NCBI GenBank assembly: GCA_964524755.1
Contig: CAZGDR010000026.1
Coordinates: forward strand, 1-27,003
DNA length: 27,003 bases
Source of the DNA: JAQVOO01 sp964524755
GTDB lineage: Bacteria > Spirochaetota > Spirochaetia > Sphaerochaetales > Sphaerochaetaceae
Reading direction: 5' to 3'
In this document: one piece after another, positions 9,101 through 16,768 of the stretch
Position numbering within the stretch: position 1 is the stretch's first letter
Layout: the number at the start of each line of letters is the position of its first letter
Notes under the pieces: model-generated
What the model was told of the DNA's origin: nothing
Seen by the model: the letters and a program-made list of their open reading frames with translations, nothing else
Database searches by the model: none
Position numbers and translations under genes: made by a program

Positions 9101-9481
9101 AAAGTCGACTTTTAGGCCATAACGAGTAGGATCTGAGGCTACAATACGGTTACAGAAAGCATCAATCGTGGAGATTGTCGCTTCACTGAACCGGGTTAAT
9201 TCATTGTTAATCTCACGGTCATCACCAAATGTAAGTAAACGCATATGTATCCGATTATGCATCTCAGCTGCCGCCATGCGGCTAAAGGTTAAGGTGAGAA
9301 TCTCATCGACATGGGCCTTGCCTTCAATAACTAATCGTAAAAACCGATAGGAGAGAACCGTTGTTTTTCCCGAGCCAGCTCCCGCTGTAACCACACAGTT
9401 GGTATCGCAGAAAATTGCCTCTTGCTGGCGAGGATCGTTTAATTTCAGCATCATCTCTTGGAAGGTCTCGTCAGCAATCAT
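6137..9481 (-). CDS. addA: AddA-type helicase-nuclease (UvrD/Rep superfamily, RecB-like nuclease domain)
   Basis: This is the ATPase/3'-5' helicase and nuclease subunit of the AddAB double-strand-break repair complex. From a start at 9481 the protein has 1114 aa. It shows Walker A AGAGSGKT (33-40), Walker B MVDEFQDT, GDEKQSIYRFRGAD, LNRNYRSEPVLV, VQIMTVHKSKGLEFP and RLFYVALTRA, the full SF1A helicase set in order. The C-terminal PD-(D/E)XK nuclease is complete, with GSIDLLIRY followed by IIDFKTD. The start at 9481 is preferred because its ATG overlaps the addB TGA (ATGA), and GGAGG at 9490s lies about 11 bases upstream; an in-frame ATG at 9505 has no ribosome site. It is coupled to addB. It is slightly shorter than the B. 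subtilis enzyme, as is common outside Firmicutes. Confidence 0.93.
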   Translation of the reverse strand: MIADETFQEMMLKLNDPRQQEAIFCDTNCVVTAGAGSGKTTVLSYRFLRLVIEGKAHVDEILTLTFSRMAAAEMHNRIHMRLLTFGDDREINNELTRFSEATISTIDAFCNRIVASDPTRYGLKVDFMMDEESNREMAGECSRALFDELKGHPGLNALASFYHPEDLIDKFFVGIASSHFHPSSSFNGSQMAALVEKYIYGIYQQHIEQVLEAFEVMKMIDGTGKQFASNLESAHLITEQRDHLKAPSDFSVALEILETVGTRKCTSKKDFAAVCNEQVALVREALPLALAACAALREKETIGEIYEVLDLYFQRYLERKRATGILTFGDVAHMARDILIHNHAVRRYYQRKFRYIMVDEFQDTNQLQKDLVYLLAQHPQSIQEGVPAAKELQKDKLFFVGDEKQSIYRFRGADVRVFKKLGQEIVEAGGRRIVLNRNYRSEPVLVNFFNTVFEKVMGGAHQLYEANFEPLESRAAHAGVQPRIELLFKELEATEADDEQGTAAQAEAYALAQLIKRMTETDDYLIGERDKMVRRPNFEDIAILFRTGSNQLHYEKALRITGIPYTLSAVQSLFLEAPANDIYQMLQLLIYPEDRLAFAATLRSPFCRLSDDALLTILDNEDTEAFSNLSPYAIGTIEQEKYNSCKQLFQRLAIKAQTGSIASLVSFLWYEGGYRYHLLRDSLYQVYLEHFDFLHELALRFDIRHKGLPEFLDYLRPRLGQKEKLDEVEPLRATSRGVQIMTVHKSKGLEFPIVILANMGSSSLSAQTPPYHEVEQEGDPLLVPTHMHTYNSVRNVLYENDKPTLQAMETAEMKRLFYVALTRAESHLILSGCENTRNLGESAMDKNFLALFLHSTQARETPQILGDNFALRTIEDISEAELRTHISRQKLATTTSQMEAAYADPVPSRIALSSSFSVTQLVPTVAQMGIDSLPAVPADSLIEEFSIAALFGTWCHNLLQVAIKELKKAEIPKVTLLDSSACMPKEFLQYPLTKRNLAVIGESVLQLVQNFLSSELLQTLLNANPLSIESEVGFAYRSTVEYNTQAVVHGSIDLLIRYSECIRIIDFKTDVFLIPDQHALQLAMYREAMERLYQLPVYSTLVYLRDVEYVQWLN

Positions 9482-12177
9482 GGCAACGTGTACCTCCGAC
9501 GGCAAAGTTGTCGAAAATCACAATAGAGGCAGGCTTGAGAAGATGGGGTTGCTCCCAATTTTCCTGTATGAAGATCTTTTAGCATGTTTTGAATGATCTC
9601 TTCGAGCTCTGTGATCATCCTATCGCGGCGCTCCGGCTCGTCTTCTTTCCATATGAGATGGTACGAACCTTTTCCAATATCGTAGAAAGCTCCGATAGCA
9701 ACTTCCGATAATTGCGTTGCATCGCGTACGAGCTTAGCATAGAGGGGCAACTGACAAGAGGGCATAGCCTCATCATACTTTTTACGAGAACCTACAAAAC
9801 TCTTCTTATAATCTATGACGGCAACCATGGGAGGCTTATCATTCTGTGTATATCTAGCGATGCGGTCAATACGGCCGGTCAAAAGATATGCGTCTTGTGG
9901 GTATTCTTTTTCAAGATGGGCTTCAAAGCTTTCACTACTCCAGCTGTCAAACGTCTTACCCTCAGCTTTAATAATTGCTTCTAATTCTGCAAGGTAGCGC
10001 GTAGTGATGTAGTACATAGTCGTGGGTGATGGGGCCGCTGGACTTTTACGATATCGAGCAAATCTATTTTCTGCAATCGTAACCAGGATATCTTTGTATT
10101 GCTCCCCCAAGGCTTGATTATATTCTTTGGATACACGTTGTATTTCTTGGAAAAAAGAGGCCAATATATCGTGTAAAACAACCCCTATTGCAGCATGATC
10201 GATTACCTCAGCATCATAGGAACCCTTTCGGATTCCAAAAAGGTAAGTTGCCGCCCACTTCATGGGACACTCGCTAAATCTATCAATGGCCGTTGCTGAG
10301 AGTTTTATGGCTCCTTTGTTTCTACACGCACGCTCCCAAACTGGAAACGCAGGTGTCCTTTCAGCCAAATCGAAAGTCGGGAACCTATAAGCAGTGGCTT
10401 GAGCTTGTGCAAACCACACCTGCTGGTGTTGTTGAGCTCTAAAATCGGACGTAGACGGCATCATCCAAGCAAGCTCTTCAGTAATGAACATATCATCAAA
10501 GCCATCAAAGAATTGCTCTTGTACACCCTGGTGCTCTATAAACCACGCTGGGACTAAGGCACTATCACCTCCGAAGAGGGCTTTTGAAGCCGAGAAGGAG
10601 ACGTGTTGCCCCGCTACTTTATAATGGGCCAACAGCATTGCACTGGTATCTTGCTCGGGTTCTGCACGCCACAATGATTCATGCAGGAGGGGAAGAAAAT
10701 CTTCTAGCTCTGCAGTTGCCCGCTGCGTACAACCCAGAATAAAATGATGGGTCGCACACACCCCAACCGAAACAGTATAGGCATAGACGGGAATCCCAGG
10801 AGGACGTTCCTTTTCAATATAATTCTGTTTATCAAGGAATTGTAAAGCAAAGGCAAAAAGACCCGTTACCTCCTCGGTTCCACAAGTCGTCATAGCCTGT
10901 CCAACCGCGGTAAAAAACTCAATACAATAAGCATAGACACTCGCATTAAGATCAGTAGTTAAAGCACCTTGGCGCCAACTATCTTTTTCTAAGAGCAATC
11001 CCTGTAAACTAAACAAAGCGGTAAGCAAAGTAGTAATGCTTTTAGACTGGACCAAAGCCAATACTTTAGACTTAAAATCTTTATACCAGTTCTCTAATTC
11101 CAAATCGTGAACAGAGGATAACTTTTGGCTCCAATCGTCAACTCTACCATGTTGCGTTCCTTGTTCAACATGTAACTCAACTCCTCTTTTAATTAAAGCA
11201 CGGTGGATAGCAGGATCTTTCCAAGGGATTTGAGGATCTAATAGTAACGCCTTCATAGCTGAGAGGGAAAAACTGTGGGAAGCAACGTCTTGAAGCAGCT
11301 GCAAAAACCTCCCCGGTGGATACTGGAGAGGAGAAACTCGTTCTATAATCGCCAGAGGAATATTACGCAATGCAGCTTCATGTTCGAGGTAGGGGCGTAA
11401 ACGTTCCAACTCCCCCACCGTTATCATGATATCATTAAGATCAACTCCACTTGAATAGAGAGTTTGTATAGTATTCAATTGTGCGCGTAACTCCATCAAC
11501 TCATTAGGATAGAGGTGCAAAGAAGTTTTTGTATCTAGTTCACCTATAGAACAGGTCTCTATCCAATCAGGAAACGACTCCATATGAGAGAATTCTTCCC
11601 ACCCTTTACATACTTCAGGGAAGAACACCCGATAACGAACCCCCTCATTTCCCTTATAGGATTGAATTGAGGGGTGTAAGAATCGAGGTTCGTAGAGATT
11701 TCTTTCTTCCAGAAATTTGCGATAGGCTACCCCAAGGCGGGCTACATCGGCACAATAAGCGCTAGGTATACGTCCATATTCTTCTGGACGCTGATTACGC
11801 ATACGCTCGATTTCATCAAGGTGGGGTATAAGCTGAGCTATAGCAGAAGCTAGATTTTCTAGAGCTTCTGGAAAAGAAGGGTAACGAAACCACTGTAATG
11901 ATGCCGATTCTCCCTTATCACGTAAAAACTGCAAAGCAAATAGGTCTCTAATGAGACTATTTACAGGTAATTCTTGGCGAACAGGGAGGAAACGAGCTCT
12001 AAATGTATCCCAGGCCACAGCACTATCATGGCGCATCACACCTTGCTCACTATCACGCACATAGACGTGGGTCCAAAAGCGTAGAGCAGTTTCAGTTGGA
12101 AACACACACACCAGGTTAGGCGTAGCTAAGCTTTGAAAGATAGTTGTTGTGATCTCGGCGGCGGTTCTAAGAATCAT
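9478..12177 (-). CDS. addB: AddB-type nuclease/inactivated helicase subunit with Fe-S cluster
   Basis: Predicted AddB partner of AddA, 899 aa from an ATG at 12177. The C-terminal nuclease carries GRIDRIARY and a DYKKS active-site motif. The AddB [4Fe-4S] ligands are visible: one Cys in DRFSECPMKWAATYLFG and then Cys-x2-Cys-x5-Cys in ACLYCDFRQLC near the C-terminus. The N-terminus starts with NLVCVFPTETALRFW and has no Walker A, so the helicase-like half is probably non-catalytic. It is shorter than B. subtilis AddB. The ATG at 12177 is chosen over a GTG at 12240 because a TATACT box ends 7 bases before it, and the longer reading would start inside the divergent gene. There is no Shine-Dalgarno site. 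Its stop overlaps the addA start. Confidence 0.87.
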   Translation of the reverse strand: MILRTAAEITTTIFQSLATPNLVCVFPTETALRFWTHVYVRDSEQGVMRHDSAVAWDTFRARFLPVRQELPVNSLIRDLFALQFLRDKGESASLQWFRYPSFPEALENLASAIAQLIPHLDEIERMRNQRPEEYGRIPSAYCADVARLGVAYRKFLEERNLYEPRFLHPSIQSYKGNEGVRYRVFFPEVCKGWEEFSHMESFPDWIETCSIGELDTKTSLHLYPNELMELRAQLNTIQTLYSSGVDLNDIMITVGELERLRPYLEHEAALRNIPLAIIERVSPLQYPPGRFLQLLQDVASHSFSLSAMKALLLDPQIPWKDPAIHRALIKRGVELHVEQGTQHGRVDDWSQKLSSVHDLELENWYKDFKSKVLALVQSKSITTLLTALFSLQGLLLEKDSWRQGALTTDLNASVYAYCIEFFTAVGQAMTTCGTEEVTGLFAFALQFLDKQNYIEKERPPGIPVYAYTVSVGVCATHHFILGCTQRATAELEDFLPLLHESLWRAEPEQDTSAMLLAHYKVAGQHVSFSASKALFGGDSALVPAWFIEHQGVQEQFFDGFDDMFITEELAWMMPSTSDFRAQQHQQVWFAQAQATAYRFPTFDLAERTPAFPVWERACRNKGAIKLSATAIDRFSECPMKWAATYLFGIRKGSYDAEVIDHAAIGVVLHDILASFFQEIQRVSKEYNQALGEQYKDILVTIAENRFARYRKSPAAPSPTTMYYITTRYLAELEAIIKAEGKTFDSWSSESFEAHLEKEYPQDAYLLTGRIDRIARYTQNDKPPMVAVIDYKKSFVGSRKKYDEAMPSCQLPLYAKLVRDATQLSEVAIGAFYDIGKGSYHLIWKEDEPERRDRMITELEEIIQNMLKDLHTGKLGATPSSQACLYCDFRQLCRRRYTLP

Positions 12178-12216
12178 GATGGTAAGTATAGCATTATTAA
12201 TGGTATACTCAAAGTC
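12178..12216. promoter_or_regulatory. Overlapping divergent promoters of addB and the CPBP protease, predicted leaderless
   Basis: The two divergent ATGs (12177 minus, 12217 plus) are only 39 bases apart. On the minus strand TATACT occupies 12185-12190, 7 bases before the addB ATG. A TTGAGT box at 12207-12212 lies 16 bases upstream of it. On the plus strand TATACT occupies 12204-12209, 7 bases before the protease ATG; its -35 region is poor. The minus -35 box overlaps the plus -10 box, so the promoters should compete. Neither gene has a Shine-Dalgarno site, and there is no room for conventional leaders. Confidence 0.65.
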
Positions 12217-13101
12217 ATGATTAGTGAGCAAAATCCTCACTTTAGATTAGATAATGTCTCATTAAAGGTAGGTAAACAGTTAACCCTATCCCAATGGATC
12301 GTCGGGTTTTTCTTTATCGGACTTACTTGGACTTCCGTCGGAGGAAGGGCGACTTTTCTAGCTATAGAAATAACTCGTAACCGTACGTGGAGTACAATAA
12401 AATGGGTGACGTATCTTACCCAACATATTAATTTCGTCATCTTATTACTCGCTACAATTTTGTTCATCCTCATCGCTGTCCGAGTTACCATAAAAACTTA
12501 TATCACGAATGCGCCTACTTTCAGATGGTCCCTGTTTTGGTTCTCAGCTGGAGTATGGCTCGTAGGAATCAGCGCAGCAACCTTCTTTACGGCTATCATT
12601 GAGCCAGAGGCCATTATGGGAAATCCCACTACCCGCCTAACAGATCGTTTCTTTCTCATCCTCATCGCTTTAGTACTCACTCCAGTCCAATGTATTGCAG
12701 AAGAGTTACTCTTTCGCACCACGCTTTGGCGGATGTTGACCTATCGTGTACAAAAAGGATGGGGCATAAGTGTAATCTCAGGATTAATCTTTACCCTTGC
12801 CCACCTCGCTAATCTAGAAGTTCAAAGTGCAAACTTCAGTCTTCCCATTGTAGGGTTTTATTTTTTATCAGGGTATCTTTTTATGGAGATGACTCGAATC
12901 CATGAAGGGACAGAAGCTGCCTTCGGGGCCCATATTGCCAACAATATGTTTTTGGTGTTAGTTATTAATTATGTAGGCTCGTCGCTACCAAGCGATCCTT
13001 GGTTTATCCAACAAGCTCCCTCCATCTGGGTCGACCTGATTGTTCTAGTTGCCTGTTCATCTGTTGTTATCCATTATGGAAAGAAGTGGCAACGTCAGTA
13101 G
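12217..13101 (+). CDS. CPBP-family intramembrane metalloprotease (Abi/Rce1-like)
   Basis: A 294-aa polytopic membrane protein with the three CPBP motifs: EELLFR (Glu162, Glu163, Arg167), FTLAH (His196) and HIANN (His239, Asn243). Family members are membrane-embedded metallopeptidases related to Rce1, often of unknown substrate. Hydrophobic segments are visible near residues 26-50, 70-92, 108-128, 145-160, 184-199, 210-225 and 245-255, plus a last one near the C-terminus. The start at 12217 removes an unlikely hydrophilic extension reaching into addB and sits just downstream of a TATACT box. The gene ends tail to tail with the TM2 protein, overlapping it by 7 bp. The substrate and role cannot be inferred from the context. 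Confidence 0.87.
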   Translation: MISEQNPHFRLDNVSLKVGKQLTLSQWIVGFFFIGLTWTSVGGRATFLAIEITRNRTWSTIKWVTYLTQHINFVILLLATILFILIAVRVTIKTYITNAPTFRWSLFWFSAGVWLVGISAATFFTAIIEPEAIMGNPTTRLTDRFFLILIALVLTPVQCIAEELLFRTTLWRMLTYRVQKGWGISVISGLIFTLAHLANLEVQSANFSLPIVGFYFLSGYLFMEMTRIHEGTEAAFGAHIANNMFLVLVINYVGSSLPSDPWFIQQAPSIWVDLIVLVACSSVVIHYGKKWQRQ

Positions 13102-13424
13102 ATTTTGTTTCCATCCTCATCCGTAAAATTTCCAGTAACAATTAAGATAAGATCAACAAGAGTCCAGATTCCTAATCCTCCGAGGGTGAGTAGCATCAAA
13201 ATAGCCGTTCCTCTTTTACCCACATAAAACCGATGGATTCCTAAAGATCCTACAAAAAGACAAAGTAGTAACACAATTAACCAAGTTCTATGCTCTTCAA
13301 CATAAGATCGGGGAAAAGGTCCGACGCGAACGCCACAATAGGGACATATTTCAGCTTGCTTGTTGATACTCTTGCCACAAGAATGACAATATTTACCATA
13401 TAAATGCGGTTCGTTTGGATCCAT
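13095..13424 (-). CDS. Zinc-ribbon plus TM2-domain membrane protein
   Basis: A 109-aa protein with an N-terminal zinc ribbon (Cys13-x2-Cys16 ... Cys27-x2-Cys30). A TM2 domain follows: a first helix at about 48-62, the GIHRFYVGKRG signature (62-72), and a second helix at about 75-97. TM2 proteins are small two-helix membrane proteins of unknown function. The start at 13424 (MDPNEP) is chosen because the GGAGGAGG ribosome site at 13434-13441 is correctly spaced for it. The upstream in-frame ATG at 13433 abuts that site. A TATAAT box lies at 13446-13451 on this strand, but no good -35 was found. The 3' end overlaps the CPBP gene. Confidence 0.85.
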   Translation of the reverse strand: MDPNEPHLYGKYCHSCGKSINKQAEICPYCGVRVGPFPRSYVEEHRTWLIVLLLCLFVGSLGIHRFYVGKRGTAILMLLTLGGLGIWTLVDLILIVTGNFTDEDGNKIY

Positions 13425-13460
13425 ATATTTCATCCTCCTCCACTCATTATAGCTGAAACA

Positions 13461-13510
13461 TTGTATCCTTAGGGATTTCTTACTATACTGAAAAAACAAA
13501 TTCTAGGGAG
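13461..13510 (+). promoter_or_regulatory. Promoter and ribosome site of the DRGH nuclease gene
   Basis: TTGTAT (13461-13466) and TATACT (13484-13489) are 17 bases apart, followed by AGGGAG at 13505-13510, 7 bases before the ATG at 13518. This is a conventional promoter with a short leader and contrasts with the leaderless arrangement seen elsewhere in the window. Confidence 0.65.
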
Positions 13511-13517
13511 TGTTCTC

Positions 13518-14537
13518 ATGCGTAAGAAAAATCGCAAGTTAATAAAACGAATAGGAATTTTATTGGCTGTTTTATTGGTCGCTTATATAATTCTTTGGAT
13601 TACCACTCCGTCGGTAAAAGAGTATTATGGAGATGGTGGACAAACTGGAGTTATTGCCGGATTGGAAATTCCTCTCCTAGAAGAGGGCGACGAACTCATT
13701 GTGCACACGGGCTTTGCACTGGTGTACGACGAAGAACACGAACAGCCTCGTTGGGTAGCTTATGAACTTACTCGTGATGAAGTGCATGGAATGTATGAGC
13801 GCCGCGATAATTTTCGCCCAGATCCTTCAATTTCAACCGAGTCAGCGACCTTAGCTGATTACCGTGGATCGGGGTATGATCGTGGACACCTAGCTCCAGC
13901 TGCCGATATGGTTTGGTCTGAAGAAGCTCTTTCAGATTCCTTTTATATGAGTAATATGAGCCCCCAAAACCCTGAGTTTAATCGGGGTATTTGGGCTAAA
14001 CTTGAGGCGACAGTCAGGAACCTAGCAACTACTGAAAAAGCAGTCCATGTTGTCACAGGGCCGATCTTATCCGATGGCCCCTATAAGACAATCGGGAAAA
14101 ACAAGGTCTCAATCCCTAATTACTACTATAAAGTCATTCTTGATTATAATGAACCCGATAAAAAAGCAATTGGGTTCCTTTTGCCCAACGCAGGATCCAA
14201 AAAAGATCTTTCCACATTTGCCACCTCGGTCGATGAAATAGAAGCTATCTCAGGCATAGATTTTTTCCCTCAATTACCCGATGATGAAGAAGTAGTCTTA
14301 GAGGCCAATTATGCCTATGAAGATTGGGATATGCAAGAATTACGACTTTCTAAAGAAGAACGTTTAGCCTACAGTGCTGAAAGCTATACTCCTACTAGTA
14401 CAACAAACACATCTCCAACTCAATCATCGCTTAAGAAAACTATTGATTATCTCATGGTTGAGGCAAAGCGAACTACGGTAAAATTAGTTGAATCTTTATG
14501 GTTTTCGCTCACTAAAAAGGTTGCGACAAATTTGTGA
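13518..14537 (+). CDS. Membrane-anchored DNA/RNA non-specific endonuclease (NUC family)
   Basis: A sugar-nonspecific beta-beta-alpha metal nuclease of the Serratia/NucA type, 339 aa. A basic N-terminus (1-11) and one hydrophobic helix (12-28) suggest an uncleaved anchor with the catalytic domain outside the cytoplasmic membrane. The active-site motif is GYDRGHLAPAADM, with catalytic His124. The metal-binding block is MSNMSPQNPEFNRGIWAKLE (Asn155 and Glu163 by analogy with Serratia nuclease). The domain ends near residue 260. An Asp/Glu-rich segment and a Ser/Thr-rich tail with a final hydrophobic stretch (about 322-332) follow; the role of this tail is unknown. The glycerophosphodiesterase gene begins 39 bases downstream and is probably co-transcribed. 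Such enzymes often serve nutrient scavenging from nucleic acids, which is an inference here. Confidence 0.9.
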   Translation: MRKKNRKLIKRIGILLAVLLVAYIILWITTPSVKEYYGDGGQTGVIAGLEIPLLEEGDELIVHTGFALVYDEEHEQPRWVAYELTRDEVHGMYERRDNFRPDPSISTESATLADYRGSGYDRGHLAPAADMVWSEEALSDSFYMSNMSPQNPEFNRGIWAKLEATVRNLATTEKAVHVVTGPILSDGPYKTIGKNKVSIPNYYYKVILDYNEPDKKAIGFLLPNAGSKKDLSTFATSVDEIEAISGIDFFPQLPDDEEVVLEANYAYEDWDMQELRLSKEERLAYSAESYTPTSTTNTSPTQSSLKKTIDYLMVEAKRTTVKLVESLWFSLTKKVATNL

Positions 14538-14576
14538 AAAACATAAACATTATCGCCGATGTAATCAAAGGATAGT

Positions 14577-15455
14577 ATGAATTATTTAAGTAAGATTAGT
14601 ATGCGTCTAGTAGTGGTCACCTCATTAGTAACGATTGCACTCTTCACCTCTAGCTGCCTAAGCATGGAAAGCTATGACGAGTTACCCAGCATTGTAGCCC
14701 ATCGTGGTGGCGCTGCTTTGGGTCCTGAGAATACTCTAGCCGCTTTTGAAAAGGGCTTAGAACATAATCCCGACATGGTGGAGTTTGATATCCATCTGAG
14801 CAAAGATGGAGTTTTGATGGTAAACCACGATCCCCTTCTTGCACGCACTACAGGGCAACCAGGCGCAATCAGTGACTACGATGCGGCAACTCTTGCTACT
14901 TTTGATGCAGCGGCAACCTATGAGAAGGGGCATGCCTTCGGATTTCAAAAGATTCCAACTTTAGCAGAGGTCGTCGATTTGGTTGAACAAAAAGCTGTAC
15001 GTCCAGTGTACTATCAAATTGAAATAAAGATGAAAGAAGATGGTTCACGCTATGCAGATATTGAAAAAAATTTAGTACATTTCTTACAAGACCGAGAGCT
15101 TACCGAGCGCTCAATCGTGATCTCATTTGATTTTCCAACACTTGCCACAGTGGGTAAATTGGAGCCTAACATAACGTTAGGCGCTCTGGTTAGTAAAACA
15201 TACATGCGGGGTGTTGGCACTGGTGACCCAAAAGTCATTGCGTCAGATATCGCATCCCTCGGCGTTGATTACGTAGGAATACATTATAGGTATCTCTCTC
15301 CAGTACTACTGGATGAGTTTAGAAAGAAGGGCCTGGGTGTAGGTGTTTGGACTGTCGATGATACTGGTACCATGAAAAGTCTGGCTCGGATGGGGATTGA
15401 CTTTATTACTACCAATAAACCCGATTTATTACGGGAGACACTCACACAGCTCTAA
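14577..15455 (+). CDS. Glycerophosphodiester phosphodiesterase lipoprotein
   Basis: Hydrolyses deacylated phospholipid diesters to glycerol-3-phosphate and an alcohol. The 292-aa protein has a signal peptide with a candidate lipidation Cys27 (FTSSC). A GDPD TIM barrel follows: AHRGG (His42, Arg43), GPENT, EFDIHLSKDG (Glu69, Asp71, His73), HDP (His84), YQIEIKM, and the closing GVWTVDD and TTNKPDLL segments. All expected catalytic and metal residues are present. AAAGGA lies just before the ATG. It follows the DRGH nuclease by 39 bases on the same strand; together they could recover phosphate-containing nutrients outside the cell, an inference from context. It is shorter than the GlpQ enzymes of pathogenic spirochaetes, so I do not assign that symbol. 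No convincing terminator follows. Confidence 0.92.
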   Translation: MNYLSKISMRLVVVTSLVTIALFTSSCLSMESYDELPSIVAHRGGAALGPENTLAAFEKGLEHNPDMVEFDIHLSKDGVLMVNHDPLLARTTGQPGAISDYDAATLATFDAAATYEKGHAFGFQKIPTLAEVVDLVEQKAVRPVYYQIEIKMKEDGSRYADIEKNLVHFLQDRELTERSIVISFDFPTLATVGKLEPNITLGALVSKTYMRGVGTGDPKVIASDIASLGVDYVGIHYRYLSPVLLDEFRKKGLGVGVWTVDDTGTMKSLARMGIDFITTNKPDLLRETLTQL

Positions 15456-15492
15456 TTTGGACCTATTTCCATGGTGAGAAATTGTTTCACTG

Positions 15493-15559
15493 TTGACTAT
15501 CTGCTCATATCAAGAGATATTGGAAGGGTGATAAATTTTCAATTAAATTTTCCAAGGAG
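15493..15559 (+). promoter_or_regulatory. Promoter and ribosome site of the FKBP lipoprotein gene
   Basis: TTGACT (15493-15498) and GATATT (15516-15521) are 17 bases apart. AAGGAG (15554-15559) lies 9 bases before the ATG at 15569; an ATG at 15561 opens a frame that stops at once. This gives a normal leader of about 40 bases. Confidence 0.6.
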
Positions 15560-15568
15560 TATGGATTC

Positions 15569-16642
15569 ATGAAAAAAATCTCATTATTTGCGCTACTGGC
15601 ATTTGCCAGCATTCTTATTATCTCTTGTACTACTAAAGCACAAGCACCGGAACCTATCCCCGCCACCCCAACTGAAGTCTCTACAGTAGCCCCTGCCGAA
15701 CCTACTGTAGTCTCAACTCCAATTGAAGAAGTTGAACCAGAGACCGTTGTGATTGATACCGCACCTCCGGCTTCAGCCACCGATGCTGATCTTGATCAGA
15801 AATTTGCTTATGTCTACGGTCATTTGCTCGGTAACAATATGGTTGAGCAGGGACTATCCCTTAACTCTAACCAATTCATTCGGGGCTCTAGTGATTTCTA
15901 CAATTATGTAGAACCACTCATTTCTGAAGATGAAATTTATGACTCATTCTTAACATACCAAGATTTCCTTGATGGAGTCATAACAGAAGCTGATTTGGAA
16001 GATGGCGAGGAAGATCCAGTTGCTGAATTTTCTACATTCCTAGATCGTTTTAGTTATGGGTACGGGTATGTTGTACAGCTAAATTTACAGAGTCAAGGTT
16101 TGATTCTTGATCTAGAAAATTTCCACGCTGGAGTTTTCGATGCCTTCAGTGAAATTGAGTTATCCTATACTGAGGAAGAAATCGATGCTTTATTCATGGC
16201 GTATCAAGAAAAACTCATGCAGGAATATGAAGCCATGGTTGAAGAGTATATGGCAATGAATCTTGCCGAAGCGGAGTCGTTCCTTGAAGAAAACCAAGCT
16301 CTCGAAGATGTAGTAACAACAGAAAGTGGCTTACAGTACAAAGTTCTCGCCGAAGGCGACGGAGCTAAACCCACCGCAGATTCTACGGTAGAGCTCGACT
16401 ATATGATTACATTCCTTGACGGTTCAACTGGTGACAACTCCTATAGCCGTGGAGAACCTTCAGTCTTTACCATCTCAAACCTTATTCCAGGCTTTATAGA
16501 AGGTGTGAAGCTCATGAACGAAGGAAGCCATTATCGTTTCTACGTTCACCCAGATCTTGCTTATGGTGCAGCTGGTAACGAAATGATTCCTCCAAACACC
16601 ATGTTAATTTTTGACGTGGAACTACACGAAATTCTAGACTAA
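15569..16642 (+). CDS. FKBP-type peptidyl-prolyl isomerase lipoprotein (Mip/FkpA-like)
   Basis: A predicted periplasmic or surface proline isomerase that helps fold exported proteins. The 357-aa protein starts with a lipoprotein signal ending at Cys20 (LIISC), then a Pro/Thr/Glu-rich tether to about residue 72. Two related helical FKBP_N-like segments follow: YGHLLGNNMVEQGL at about 83-96, and YGYVVQLNLQSQGL at about 165-178. A Glu/Met-rich helix (210-245) comes next. The C-terminal FKBP domain (about 254-357) has GLQYKVL, VELDYMITFLDGS, IPGFIEGVKLMNEGS, YRFYVHPDLAYG and IPPNTMLIFDVELHEI, the family core. In Mip and FkpA the N-terminal part mediates dimerisation; here it appears duplicated. 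The gene stands alone, with its own promoter and a strong terminator. Confidence 0.92.
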   Translation: MKKISLFALLAFASILIISCTTKAQAPEPIPATPTEVSTVAPAEPTVVSTPIEEVEPETVVIDTAPPASATDADLDQKFAYVYGHLLGNNMVEQGLSLNSNQFIRGSSDFYNYVEPLISEDEIYDSFLTYQDFLDGVITEADLEDGEEDPVAEFSTFLDRFSYGYGYVVQLNLQSQGLILDLENFHAGVFDAFSEIELSYTEEEIDALFMAYQEKLMQEYEAMVEEYMAMNLAEAESFLEENQALEDVVTTESGLQYKVLAEGDGAKPTADSTVELDYMITFLDGSTGDNSYSRGEPSVFTISNLIPGFIEGVKLMNEGSHYRFYVHPDLAYGAAGNEMIPPNTMLIFDVELHEILD

Positions 16643-16661
16643 TTTGTAGTGTACACCATAG

Positions 16662-16704
16662 AGAGCTCTGATTCGCTACTAATATGCGAGTTAGAGCTCT
16701 TTTT
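16662..16704 (+). terminator. Intrinsic terminator of the FKBP gene
   Basis: A 15-bp stem pairs 16662-16676 (AGAGCTCTGATTCGC) with 16686-16700 (GCGAGTTAGAGCTCT). All positions pair if two G-U pairs are allowed. The loop is nine bases and TTTT follows. It begins about 20 bases after the stop codon. Confidence 0.92.
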
Positions 16705-16749
16705 ATGTGGTTGAAATCATTGATATTCCTTAGAATGGAGAGGGTGTTT

Positions 16750-16768
16750 TTTATACCTGTAGTATAAA
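16750..16768. promoter_or_regulatory. 19-bp palindrome upstream of cysK, candidate operator
   Basis: TTTATAC and GTATAAA form perfect 7-bp arms around the spacer CTGTA. The site lies 111 bases before the cysK start, in a 175-base AT-rich leader between the FKBP terminator and cysK. The leader also holds a TATACT box at 16850-16855 without a good -35 box, which would suit activator-dependent transcription. No T-box or SAM riboswitch fold was recognised. The regulator is unknown. Confidence 0.35.

Noticed and set aside
15465..15492. Possible terminator hairpin after the glycerophosphodiesterase gene (GTGAgAAA and TTTCAC)
   Set aside because: The stem is short, needs a bulge and has no T run.
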